Below, piece by piece: positions 49,793-57,300 of a stretch of DNA of 64,000 nucleotides. The notes beneath the pieces are model-generated. The model ran no database searches. It had not been told where the DNA came from and worked only from the letters and a program-made list of their open reading frames with translations. The translations under genes and the position numbers were made by a program. The DNA comes from Dactylosporangium sp. AC04546 (lineage in GTDB: Bacteria; Actinomycetota; Actinomycetes; Mycobacteriales; Micromonosporaceae), in assembly GCF_022095675.1 (NCBI RefSeq), contig NZ_JAHYSG010000051.1, positions 20,828-84,827 of the forward strand, in the 5' to 3' direction. The stretch's first letter is position 1. The number at the start of each line of letters is the position of its first letter.

Positions 49793-49983
49793 GAAAACGG
49801 CGCCGCGAGGCGGTCGACCGGCTGATCGCGCTGCAGTTCGACCGACACGGCAACCGTCTCTGGCGCGACGCGAATGCACTGCTGGAATCCGAACACACCC
49901 GTCGCGCCGCCGGTGAAGTCCTCGTTCCGCTCGGCGTGTCCACCGAACCAACACCGGAAGCGAGAAGCAAGGCCCGAGCCTGA
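49793..49983 (+). pseudogene. Short coding relic of unknown origin
   Basis: A plus-strand frame reads RRREAVDRLIALQFDRHGN, RLWRDANALLESEHTRRAAG and EVLVPLGVSTEPTPEARSK to a stop at 49983. The amphipathic helical composition and codon use look coding, but there is no start and the upstream frame is the shadow of the Lrp gene. Family unknown. From here to 50269 nothing else can be supported. Confidence 0.3.
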
Positions 49984-50269
49984 GGATTCCCCTGGCGGCG
50001 ACGCGCAGCGTCCCGCCGAGCCACACCTCCCCCTGCATGGCTTCCCGTCGCGCACCGAAGGCAGCCAGACCGCGCCCGGCATCCCAGAGCGCCGGGTCCA
50101 GCGGCTGGAGGCCCTGGCCACTGGAGGCCACGTCCGAGCCGGCTGGAAGCCGGGCCGCCGGCAGGCACCGGGTCGCGATCGGCCGTACCGCCGGTCGGCT
50201 CGCCAGGTCTGCTGCTGCTGCTGCGCGTCCGGGTCACGCCCGGCATCGCGGGACCAACTGGAGGCTGGC

Positions 50270-50446
50270 CTACGTCATGCTGGAATCGGTCACAAGGTCT
50301 AGTAGGTTCGCAATCGCACGGTTCAACGGGTTGACACCGGAGCAACAGCACAGAACCAGAACGAGCAGCGCTAGGAGGGCGGAGCCGAGAGCGGTGACGA
50401 GCAATAGCCGTTGTGGCGGACCCTCGGGCTGTTGATCGTCATCCAC
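50270..50446 (-). CDS. Possible small single-pass membrane protein
   Basis: 58 aa from a GTG at 50446: VDDDQQPEGPPQRLLLVTAL, then a strongly hydrophobic LGSALLALLVLVLCCC segment, and SGVNPLNRAIANLLDLVTDS. One predicted helix of about 22 residues with an acidic N-terminus. The frame continues open upstream. No ribosome site of note and no family recognised; only the clean hydrophobic profile argues for a gene. Confidence 0.3.
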   Translation of the reverse strand: MDDDQQPEGPPQRLLLVTALGSALLALLVLVLCCCSGVNPLNRAIANLLDLVTDSSMT

Positions 50447-50490
50447 GCGCCGCAGTATCGCACGGAACTTTGCCTGTCCAGTCAGCGTCA

Positions 50491-50617
50491 GCCCCGGCTT
50501 CTCCCGGCGTGAATGTCCGTTGCTTCGGCGTGTCCGCTTGGGCTAGCGCACCGCCGGGGTCGCCGCGCCGGGAGCGAAGCGGCAAGGCGCGGCGTGCCCC
50601 GAGCGGCGCGCAGCGGC
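50491..50617 (+). repeat. 127-bp dispersed repeat, copy A
   Basis: Aligns without gaps to 51753-51879 (constant offset 1262). The best-conserved half contains TTCGGCGTGTCC, GGGTCGCCGCGCCGG, AGCGAAGCGGCAAGGCGCGG and GAGCGGCGCGCAGC. In this copy the hairpin arm is partly lost (GGCGTGCC). Confidence 0.75.
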
Positions 50618-50888
50618 CCGAAGGGCCGCCTTGAAGACGCGTGGACAATTCTCACGACCGGGGCAAGTGCGCGGACGACGGTTCGATCACCACGACGTTG
50701 GCCACGGGCGCCCAGAAGAGTGCGCCATCGCGCCGGCCACAACAGTGCTGAGCCTCGCATCTCGGGGCGTACTGGTCCCCAAGTGGTCCCCAGCCGCAAG
50801 CGGTCTAGATCTTGCCGACCGATTGCACCGTGACAGCAAAATGGCCGTTGACCTGGGCTTTCGCCCGAGGCTAACGGCCTTTCACGCT

Positions 50889-50935
50889 GTCGGGATGGCG
50901 GGATTTGAACCCACGACCCCTTGACCCCCGGGCCA
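50889..50935 (-). repeat. Attachment-site remnant: 3' half of tRNA-Pro(GGG), copy 1
   Basis: The minus strand reads GGGGGTCAAGGGGTCGTGG, GTTCAAATCCCGCCATCCCG and AC: anticodon-loop GGG, 3' anticodon arm, variable loop, T-arm and acceptor strand of a proline tRNA. The 5' half is missing, so it is not a functional tRNA. Such 3' halves are what tyrosine-integrase elements carry as attP. It is followed by GCACGTCAAACACGGTATGC (50953-50972), also found next to copy 3 and in part at copy 2. TGGTCCCCAAGTGGTCCCC lies at 50773-50791. Confidence 0.7.
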
Positions 50936-51314
50936 TTGGGATTAACGTTTCCGCACGTCAAACACGGTATGCCCGAGATCAAGACGTGCGGCCGAACGCA
51001 TGTCTTCTAGTACCGCGCACCACGTGTGGTCGCGGTCGTTGCTGCGCAACATGCGCCTGACCCGGAGAGGCTTCCCGTTGCGCAGGCTCTGCCCGGTCAT
51101 GCTGTGCCGCCGGGGCGCCATGACGGACGGACCGAATCATCTGCGCGGACGCTGGCGCCCCGGTGGTGCGGCATGGATGCCTCCGGTGCGCAACGGGAGA
51201 GCTCGGAGCCAACCCCGGGCTTCCCGGGTGCCGAGGTCCACGGGCGAGTAGCCCTGGCCGCCGGAGGCACGCGCCGGGTCGTAGGGCCGGAGGCCCTACC
51301 CGCCGGAGGCGCTG

Positions 51315-51536
51315 TTAGGACCGACCCTTGCGCCGGCCGAACCAAGCGAAGACGGCGTGCCACGCCCGGATCATCCACGTGGGGTCGCCGCCCCCCTGAA
51401 TGGAGTGCGTGCCAAGGAAGTCCGCGTTCGGATCCCTGCGGCCTTCGTACTCGTACTGTGCGTTGCTCTGACCCGGCAGACGCTTCTCCGGTGCGGCCAT
51501 CTCATCATCGTGGATGCGCAACGTCCTGGGGGTCAA
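51315..51536 (-). CDS. Small hypothetical protein
   Basis: 73 aa (or 61 aa from the ATG at 51500). The sequence looks coding: DDEMAAPEKRLPGQSNAQYEYEG, RRDPNADFLGTHSIQGGGDP, TWMIRAWHAVFAWFGRRKGRS, a polar N-terminus and an amphipathic Trp/Phe/Arg C-terminal helix that might associate with membrane. No family recognised. The flanking stretch 50973-51314 has no supported gene; a GC-rich motif around CGGAGGCCCTACCCGC occurs at about 51290 and again near 51605. Confidence 0.45.
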   Translation of the reverse strand: MTPRTLRIHDDEMAAPEKRLPGQSNAQYEYEGRRDPNADFLGTHSIQGGGDPTWMIRAWHAVFAWFGRRKGRS

Positions 51537-51752
51537 GTCCGTCGCGCCCCAGCGCAGCCATCCGTACAGCCCAGCGCTTCAGGGCGAGCAGCCTGACCGC
51601 CGGAGGCCCTACCCGCTGGAGACATCCGGGCGGCCGTGCCGTTGTCGCTGGCGCCGCCGGAGCGCTCACCGCTGTGTCCACCCGCGCGTCTGGGTGACGC
51701 TCGGTGTAGCGCTGACAGCTGGATTTTGCGCAGAGTCACCGGTTTGCAGACG

Positions 51753-51879
51753 GCCCCGGCTCCTCGTGATGAGGATGTCCGGGGTTTCGGCGTGTCCAGC
51801 CGGGCCAGCGCGCAGCCGGGGTCGCCGCGCCGGTAGCGAAGCGGCAAGGCGCGGCGACCCCGAGCGGCGCGCAGCCGCC
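51753..51879 (+). repeat. 127-bp dispersed repeat, copy B
   Basis: Second copy of the 50491-50617 repeat. Here the hairpin is intact: GTCGCCGCGCC at 51821-51831 pairs with GGCGCGGCGAC at 51848-51858. It lies about 25 nt beyond the 3' end of the group II intron. Confidence 0.75.
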
Positions 51880-51943
51880 GTGGGGTCGGCCTGCGGCGCG
51901 GTGTTGATGTTGCCATCAGTCCGTTTCCGCAGGCCGCCCGCCC

Positions 51944-51978
51944 GAACCGTGCATGCGACTCGTCGCCGCACACGGCTC
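51944..51978 (-). ncRNA. Group II intron domain V
   Basis: Minus strand reads GAGCCGTGTGCGGCGACG followed by AGTCGCATGCACGGTTC, a 35-nt hairpin with the AGC catalytic triad at the base and a two-part stem, the most conserved element of group II ribozymes. It lies directly downstream of the maturase stop, as expected. Confidence 0.85.
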
Positions 51979-52000
51979 TCCGTGTGTCGCGCTCACTGTT

Positions 52001-53470
52001 TCAAGCCGGTGTGGTGGCCGGGTTGATGGTCCATGGGGTCGGTATCTTGGTGCCGCGGTGGCGATACCGGACAGTCTTGACGCTGGATGCGCCGTAGAAG
52101 GTGATCCCGTTGTGGGCGTAGCGTGATCCGGGTCCGGTGAAACGGCGTCGGACCTCACCCCAGGAGATGGGATGATGATTGCGGCGTATCCAGGCGCCGA
52201 TCCGGTTCCAGGCGTGGTAGTCGATCTGCTGGAAGTGGCGGCTGGATGAGCCGTGTCGGAAGTAGTTCGCCCAACCCCGTAGTGATCTGTCCAGCCGCAG
52301 CAGCAGCTCGTCCAGGCCGAGATACAGGGTTGATCTGCTCTTGGTGAGTTCGCGTGTTCGATCCCGCATCGATCGCATCGCTTTGGCTGACGGGAACGTG
52401 AACACGTAGGTCTTCGACGTGCCTCGTTTGACCCTTCTGATGATGGTGTGGCCGAGGAAGTCGAAACCTTCGTCGATGTGCACCACGCGGGTCTTGTCGG
52501 GTGCCAGGCGTAGCCCCAAGGGAGCGATCACCTGCGCGACCTCCTCCAGCAGCGCTTGCGCGTGATGACGTCCGCCCTTGACGACGAGGACGAAATCGTC
52601 GGCGTAGCGGATGAGCCGGTAGGTGGCCTCACCGCGTTTGCGACGCCGGTGCCGCTGGTTGCCGTCGCCCATCGCCGCCCACGCGCGAGCGTAGTGCTCG
52701 TCGAGGACGGTCAGGGCGATGTTGGCCAGCAGCGGTGACAAGATCCCGCCCTGCGGAGTGCCGGTCGGGGTGTCCTTGCGATCGCCGGCTGGTGTCATCA
52801 CGCCGGCCTTCAGGAACGCCTTGACCAGGGTCAGCACCTTCTTGTCCTTGATCCTGATCCGTACCCGGTCCAGCAGCGCCACGTGATCGATCTCGTCGAA
52901 ACACGCCGCGATGTCGGCCTCCACGATCCACTCGTAGTCACGCGGGCGGGAGGTCAGGGCATGGATCTCCGCGATGGCGTCGTGCGCCCGCCGGTTCGGC
53001 CGGAACCCGAAGGAACACGGCAGGAAATCCGCCTCGAAGATCGGTTCCAGGACAAGTTTGAGTGCCGCCTGCACCACCCGGTCGGTGACGGTGGGGATGC
53101 CCAGCTTCCGTAGCTTCCCAGACGCTTTCGGGATCATCACCTGCCGCACCTCGACCGGCCGGAACTGTCCAGACTTCAACAGTCCCCGGATGTGGTCCAG
53201 GAATACCGGTACTCCGACCCGGTTGACGATGTAGGACACGGTGGCCCGATCGACACCGGGCGTGCGCGCTGCGGCGTTGGTACTGACCCGCTGCCAGGCA
53301 AGGGTCAGAAACGCCGGGTCACATACCAGGTTGAACAGATCATGAAACCGGCGGGAGCGGTCCGCTCCAGCCCAGTGATGCAGTTTGACCTGCATCCTCC
53401 GTACCAGCAGGCCCGCCTCGCTCTCCGCGGGCCAGCTGACGCCGGTGTTCACCGGCGTGTCTTCGGACAT
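52001..53470 (-). CDS. ltrA: Group II intron reverse transcriptase/maturase
   Basis: 489 aa from the ATG at 53470 (GGGAGA eight bases before). Reverse transcriptase blocks: TPGVDRATVSYIV, VMIPKASGKLRKLGIPTVTDRVVQAALKLVLEPIFEADFLPCSFGFRPNR, IVEADIAACFDEIDH, GTPQGGILSPLLANIAL, the catalytic YADD in LIRYADDFVLVVKG, and FLGHTI. The maturase X domain follows (LYLGLDELLLRLDRSLRGWANYFRHG). There is no HNH endonuclease domain after it, as in many bacterial introns. All catalytic Asp residues are present, so the protein may be active even if the ribozyme is not. Confidence 0.93.
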   Translation of the reverse strand: MSEDTPVNTGVSWPAESEAGLLVRRMQVKLHHWAGADRSRRFHDLFNLVCDPAFLTLAWQRVSTNAAARTPGVDRATVSYIVNRVGVPVFLDHIRGLLKSGQFRPVEVRQVMIPKASGKLRKLGIPTVTDRVVQAALKLVLEPIFEADFLPCSFGFRPNRRAHDAIAEIHALTSRPRDYEWIVEADIAACFDEIDHVALLDRVRIRIKDKKVLTLVKAFLKAGVMTPAGDRKDTPTGTPQGGILSPLLANIALTVLDEHYARAWAAMGDGNQRHRRRKRGEATYRLIRYADDFVLVVKGGRHHAQALLEEVAQVIAPLGLRLAPDKTRVVHIDEGFDFLGHTIIRRVKRGTSKTYVFTFPSAKAMRSMRDRTRELTKSRSTLYLGLDELLLRLDRSLRGWANYFRHGSSSRHFQQIDYHAWNRIGAWIRRNHHPISWGEVRRRFTGPGSRYAHNGITFYGASSVKTVRYRHRGTKIPTPWTINPATTPA

Positions 53471-53719
53471 TGCAGTCTTCTCCCTGTCTGACACACTGCC
53501 GCCCTTCCCCATGTGCTGGGCTTTCCCCAACTCCGAGTACTACGACGGCTCCGTCCCGCACACGCCCTTGAGCAGGCGACGTGCCAATCCACCACGGATC
53601 CGTCCTGGCCGGACGGGCGCGATGGAACGCGACGTGTGCGGTTCCCACGTTCACGGACTTCCGGTTGACGGGGTCGGCACCCGGCTGTACCCCTGCGGCC
53701 CGCCTCCACCGTCCCACCA

Positions 53720-53900
53720 CCAGCCGCGACCCCCGACGTGGAACGGGTGGTGTCGATCAACGGCAGCATCCAAGTCGCCGGTCAGAAGATCCAAGTGGGC
53801 AAGGTCCACGCGCGCAAAATCGTCTCTGTCGTTCTGGACGAGCACACCGTCACTGTCTACGACAATGACACCCCGATCAAAAGTCGCTCCCCGGCGCAGC
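53720..53900 (+). pseudogene. C-terminal relic of an IS481/IS3-like transposase
   Basis: Plus-strand frame PDVERVVSINGSIQVAGQ, KIQVGKVHARKIVSVVLDE, HTVTVYDNDTPIKS matches the beta-type C-terminal tail of IS481-group transposases (usual form VGSNGCISVAGQxxxVGRxHAGKxVTV). The DDE core is absent, apparently replaced by the minus-strand group II intron on its 5' side. Nothing convincing between 53900 and 53995. Confidence 0.6.
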
Positions 53901-53995
53901 ACTACCAACCTGAACCGCACCAAGGCGCATCACCAGGTTATGGCAGTGACGTGATCGGCTGCCGCTGCAATCCGGGAGGACTCTGTCAGCGCACC

Positions 53996-54547
53996 CTAGC
54001 CGCCAGAAACGATCGCGATCAGCCTGGCCGCTACGTCTTCATAGTCGCCAAAGCCGCTCGTGGTCTGGAACATGCCGCGGGCCTGGTAGTAGGCGCGCAA
54101 CGGCTCGGCCCGCTCCTGGTAGCGCGAGTGCCGCAACATGATCTCTTGCTCTCTCTCGGCCTGCTCCGGGTCGAGCTCCAATCGGCGACGCACGACGATG
54201 CCGTATTCGTCGTCGGTCAGGACCAACTCGATCACCGCGTCGGGCTGATGCCCGCGCCGCTCCAGGCACTCCGCCTGACCGACCGTGTTCGGGTAGCCGG
54301 ACAACACCCAGCCACCGCCCACGCTGGCGAGAGCGTCGGCGATGGCATTCGCTGTCAGTTCGTCAGGAACGAGATTTCCGGCACGGATGTATTGGCCCAT
54401 CTGTTCATCCGTCGCCGTCCGGCGCTGCATGTGCTCGCGGAGCAGGTCGCCCGCACTGACGGACGTCAGGTCGAAAGCTTCGGCCAAAAGCTGGCCCGGA
54501 CTCAATCGGTCGATTCCCGGCCCACCGACGAGGGCTACTTTCCGCAT
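53996..54547 (-). CDS. Adenylate-kinase-like protein with a degenerate P-loop
   Basis: 183 aa with the adenylate kinase layout: strand 1 MRKVALVGGPG, FDLTSVSAGDLLREHMQRRT (NMP-binding), MGQYIRAGNLVPDELTANAIADAL, GGWVLSGYPNTVGQAECLE, AVIELVLTDDEYGIVVRRRL and a C-terminal RAYYQARGMF. The Walker A Lys is missing: the canonical GPPGAGKGT reads GGPGIDRLS, and the catalytic Arg of DGFPR is Asn (SGYPN). The frame is intact and codon use normal, so it is probably an expressed, non-catalytic homologue. It lies alone between the intron and the CRISPR array. Confidence 0.75.
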   Translation of the reverse strand: MRKVALVGGPGIDRLSPGQLLAEAFDLTSVSAGDLLREHMQRRTATDEQMGQYIRAGNLVPDELTANAIADALASVGGGWVLSGYPNTVGQAECLERRGHQPDAVIELVLTDDEYGIVVRRRLELDPEQAEREQEIMLRHSRYQERAEPLRAYYQARGMFQTTSGFGDYEDVAARLIAIVSGG

Positions 54548-54796
54548 GCATCGCTCCTAACCGGGTGACCCAGCCTGGGCCGGCCTTGCGCCACATCCCA
54601 TACCATCAGCCGAAGGAGATCCATCTACTCGATCATGACCAGTGTGTCAAGGATCGTCCGAGGCCGTTTCGTCAAGCTTCATGTGAGACCAGGCAATTGC
54701 CGTACTCCGCTTGATCCGTTACATAGTGACTCCAGATGACGGGTTACACCTGCCTTGAGCATGTCGGACACGGACCGTGACGCCGACCGTCCTACG

Positions 54797-55190
54797 ACGC
54801 TGGTGTCCCAGGCGGGGGTGGTCCCGGTCAGATCGAGGGTGGGCACGCCAAGCTGTTGTGCTCCCCGCGCATGCGGGGGTGGTCCGGCGCTCCAGCGTTC
54901 TACAACCTTGACCAGCGCGTGCTCCCCACGCATGCGGGGGTGGTCCGCAGCCCCGTGGCGATCGGCACGCGCCAGTCGAGTGCTCCCCGCGCATGCGGGG
55001 GTGGTTCCCAGCCCTCCCGGCTCGTCGCGCAGCCCGCGCCGTGCTCCCCGCGCATGCGCGGGTAGTCCCGGCCACCCGCTCCCGCGGCCGGATGACCGGT
55101 TGTGCTCCCCGCGCATGCGGGGGTGGTCCCTGCTGCTCGGGGTCGCGGCCCTCCCGGATGGCGTGCTCCCCGCGCATGCGGGGGTGGTCC
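54797..55190 (+). CRISPR. Orphan type I-E-like CRISPR array, 6 repeats plus a degenerate seventh
   Basis: 28-nt repeat GTGCTCCCCGCGCATGCG-GGGGTGGTCC with inner palindrome CCCCGCGCATGCGGGG. Repeats start at 54858, 54919, 54980, 55041, 55102 and 55163; every period is 61 nt, so all spacers are 33 nt. A decayed unit at 54797-54824 keeps the phase and only the GCGGGGGTGGTCC half. Repeat 55041 has two substitutions (CGCGGGTAG). Spacers differ from one another. Repeat size and spacing match actinobacterial I-E systems. No cas gene is in the window; the flank after the array is an IS21 fragment. Confidence 0.95.
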
Positions 55191-55205
55191 CCTCACCGCG
55201 GCGTA

Positions 55206-55592
55206 CCAGATTGTCGACGGCGGCTTGAGACTGACCCTCTGCCGACGGATTGGGATTGACCCCTCTCCGTAACTGTGGAGGGGTGATCAAGTTGGAGGAG
55301 TGGGCTGAGATCCGACGGTTACACCTGGCTGAGGGTGTGCCGATCAAGGAGCTCGCTCGGCGGTTCGGGTTGTCGCGGAACACGGTGCGGTCGGCGGTGC
55401 GGGCGGTGGAGCCGCCGCGGCGTGAGCGTGGGCCGCAGGGTTCGTCGGTTGATGCGTTCGAGCCGCAGATCCGGTCGTTGCTGGCGCAGTGGCCGTCGAT
55501 GCCCGTTCCGGTGATCGCGGAACGGATCGGCTGGACGCGGTCGTTGACGGTGTTGAAGGACCGGGTTCGGCAGTTGGGCGGATCGTTAGGAT
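55206..55592 (+). mobile_element. Left-end fragment of an IS21-family element (IstA N-terminus)
   Basis: From the GTG at 55283 the frame gives VIKLEEWAEIRRLHLAEGVPIKELARRFGLSRNTV, RSAVRAVEPPRRERGP and EPQIRSLLAQWPSMPVPVIAERIGWTRSLTVLKDRVRQL: the HTH_21-type DNA-binding part of IstA. It stops near residue 100, before the DDE core, where the next gene end begins. Two related motifs GAGACTGACCC and GGGATTGACCC at 55228-55265 look like the multiple terminal repeats of IS21 ends. IstB is absent. Confidence 0.72.
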
Positions 55593-55874
55593 TCAGACCA
55601 GATCCTGTGCCGGTTCACCGGTTTCCTCGTATTCCGGCCGGAGTACCACCCAGCCAAGGTCTTGACCGACCAAGGCGATCGCGAGCCCCCGAATCACCCG
55701 CTCGATCTGCTCCGGATCCGCCGACACCTCGACATCGAGATGCCACCCGCCCATGCCGACGCCGGCGCCGGTAACCTCGCCGTCCACTCCGAGCACAGAC
55801 GTGAGCAGATCCTCGACGTCGTCGCGATCAACGTCGTCGGGCAACGAGCGATCGCCGATGACCTCGATGAGCAT
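55593..55874 (-). CDS. Small hypothetical protein
   Basis: 93 aa from the ATG at 55874 (MLIEVIGDRSLPDDVDRDDVED); a longer frame reaches 55916. Acidic, mixed alpha/beta: LLTSVLGVDGEVTGAGVGMGGWHLDVEVSA, then PEQIERVIRGLAIALVGQDL and WVVLRPEYEETGE. Similar small acidic proteins are often immunity or adaptor proteins near mobile DNA, but I cannot assign a family. Its stop abuts the IS21 fragment. Confidence 0.55.
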   Translation of the reverse strand: MLIEVIGDRSLPDDVDRDDVEDLLTSVLGVDGEVTGAGVGMGGWHLDVEVSADPEQIERVIRGLAIALVGQDLGWVVLRPEYEETGEPAQDLV

Positions 55875-56016
55875 GTCCGTGACTCTAGTCGGCGTATAGC
55901 TTGGTGGCCTGGTCAAACGGCAGGGGCCGTTTCGCGGATGGCGCCGCGTACCGAACTCCCAAAGCGAGGGGCTTTCGGGGGGTGAGTCGAAAAGTTGCAG
56001 GTCAGGCGGTTTCTAA

Positions 56017-56064
56017 GTCGGGACGGCGGGATTTGAACCCACGACCCCTTGACCCCCAGGCCAT
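56017..56064 (-). repeat. Attachment-site remnant: 3' half of tRNA-Pro(GGG), copy 2
   Basis: Minus strand CCTGGGGGTCAAGGGGTCG, TGGGTTCAAATCCCGCCG, TCCCGAC. Best preserved of the three copies and again lacking a tRNA 5' half. GCACGTCAAACACG follows at 56081-56094 and TGGTCCCCAAGTGGTCCCC at 56155-56173. The rest of 55875-56235 holds no supported gene. Confidence 0.72.
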
Positions 56065-56235
56065 TGAGGTCCATGGCACCGCACGTCAAACACGATCCGG
56101 CTCGCCGCTACCCGTTCCGGCGCGGGCGCCCGGTGCGCCAACGCTTATCACGTGTGGTCCCCAAGTGGTCCCCGCTCCGCAGTCAACGGGGTTCATGACG
56201 GAACGACCAACCTCCTGCGAGGGAAGCCGAGGCCA

Positions 56236-56748
56236 CTACAGCTTCCCGAACTCCGACAAGGGGACAAGGTCCCAGCCGCCCTGCGCCCACTCGCCGATCA
56301 TGAACACCGGCCGTGTCAGAACCAGGTCACCCGCTCGCTGAACGCGCATGAGGAGCCCCAAGTCAGGCGAGCCGATGCGACCCTCGTAGGTGTACGCCAA
56401 CCGCTGTCCTTGGCTCTCGGCGTACTCGCAGAACCAGCCCTCGAACCGTGAGGGCACCTGACCGACGAGAGGCCTGCCGGCCAGCGTGACTTGTGGCCCG
56501 GTGAGCGCCTCGACCGCAACGGCTACAAGCTTGGAGTCGGCATAGTACGTGGTCACGCCGAGTTCGGGGAACCAAGCATCGGGACAGGTTCTGGCCACGG
56601 GATCGTGACTGATCGCGATCGGTGCCGTGTCGAGTGCTTGGCAAGCCTGGTGATGACTGATTCCGAAACGCAGCGGTCCGACGATGGCGAGCGGAGTGAA
56701 GTCCCATTGCCGGCGTTCTTCGTCAGCCTTGACGTCCCACATGGCCAC
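56236..56748 (-). CDS. Hypothetical protein
   Basis: 170 aa. Begins MAMWDVKADEERRQWDFTPLAIVGPLRFGISHHQA; the middle contains YYADSKLVAVAVEALTGPQVTLAGRPLVG and the end GLLMRVQRAGDLVLTRPVFMIGEWAQGGWDLVPLSEFG. A compact alpha/beta protein without signal peptide or membrane helix. I do not recognise the family. Codon use is normal, and it lies alone between two eroded segments, so it may be cargo of a former integrative element. Confidence 0.6.
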   Translation of the reverse strand: MAMWDVKADEERRQWDFTPLAIVGPLRFGISHHQACQALDTAPIAISHDPVARTCPDAWFPELGVTTYYADSKLVAVAVEALTGPQVTLAGRPLVGQVPSRFEGWFCEYAESQGQRLAYTYEGRIGSPDLGLLMRVQRAGDLVLTRPVFMIGEWAQGGWDLVPLSEFGKL

Positions 56749-56853
56749 GATGATCCCAGCCTGCCGCTCCTTGACCCCCAGTCGTCGGAGGCCCCAGCGA
56801 CGTGCTCAAGCACGTTCTCCCAGAGTCGCCGACAGCATAAACCGGCCGAGTAA

Positions 56854-57252
56854 GGGGTCCACGAATCGGCCATTGGATACCTGGGCAAGGAACGGCTGGG
56901 CAACCTCGACGAGCTCGTGCACGCCTTCATGGCGATCGACCGTGGCCAGGTGGTCCTCGACCCGTCCATCATCAGTCGGCTGATGGGGCGCCACCGGGCC
57001 GCGAACCCGCTGGACAGCCTGACGCCGCATGAGCGGCGCGTGCGCAGCCTGGTCGCCGAGGGCCGCTCGAACCGCAGGATCGCCCAGGAGCTCAGGGTCA
57101 AGATCAGTACGGTCGAACGGCAGTTCACCGTCATCGCGGAGACGCTCGGGCTCACCGACGCCACCGACCTCGACCCGCGCAGCGTCAACCTGCGGGTGCT
57201 GGCCACCCTGGCGTACCTGCGCGGCACCGGACGACCCGGCGCCGGCCCGTAG
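56854..57252 (+). pseudogene. Truncated NarL/FixJ-type response regulator (receiver domain lost)
   Basis: The frame begins right after a stop with ESAIGYLGKERLGNLDELVHAFMAIDRGQVVLDPSII, the end of a receiver domain (GYLxKER) and linker, and continues into a GerE HTH: LTPHERRVRSLVAEGRSNRRIAQELRVKISTVERQFTVIAETLGL. The first 85 or so residues with the phospho-acceptor Asp are missing. An internal ATG at 56917 could start a free DNA-binding domain, but decay is more likely. Confidence 0.65.
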
Positions 57253-57300
57253 CCGGGGCCATTTGCGGCCGCAACCCGGGCGGTCCCGTCCCCGGGGGTG

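Larger units (their letters stand above)
51905..53735 (-). mobile_element. Group II intron, probably 5'-truncated
   Basis: The minus strand contains an intact reverse transcriptase/maturase gene, domain V (51944-51978) and a domain VI-like hairpin to about 51905. Upstream of the ORF the typical lead GTCGTAGTACTC is followed, further 5', by CCGGAAGTCCGTGAACG, as in ribozyme domain I. Only about 260 nt lie between the ORF start and the transposase relic near 53735, and no GUGYG-type 5' end is found, so much of domain I seems missing. Boundaries are approximate. Confidence 0.7.

Noticed and set aside
50889..50935. A functional tRNA-Pro gene
   Set aside because: Only the 3' half from the anticodon loop is present at all three sites; the D-arm and 5' acceptor strand cannot be found.
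51000..51700. Terminal repeats of a complete insertion sequence around the small gene at 51315
   Set aside because: The 127-bp repeats are direct, not inverted, and no transposase is encoded between them.
54755..55259. Overlapping open frames across the CRISPR array
   Set aside because: They translate the 61-nt repeat unit (recurring SPRMRGW or PPHARGA strings) and are artefacts of the repeat.
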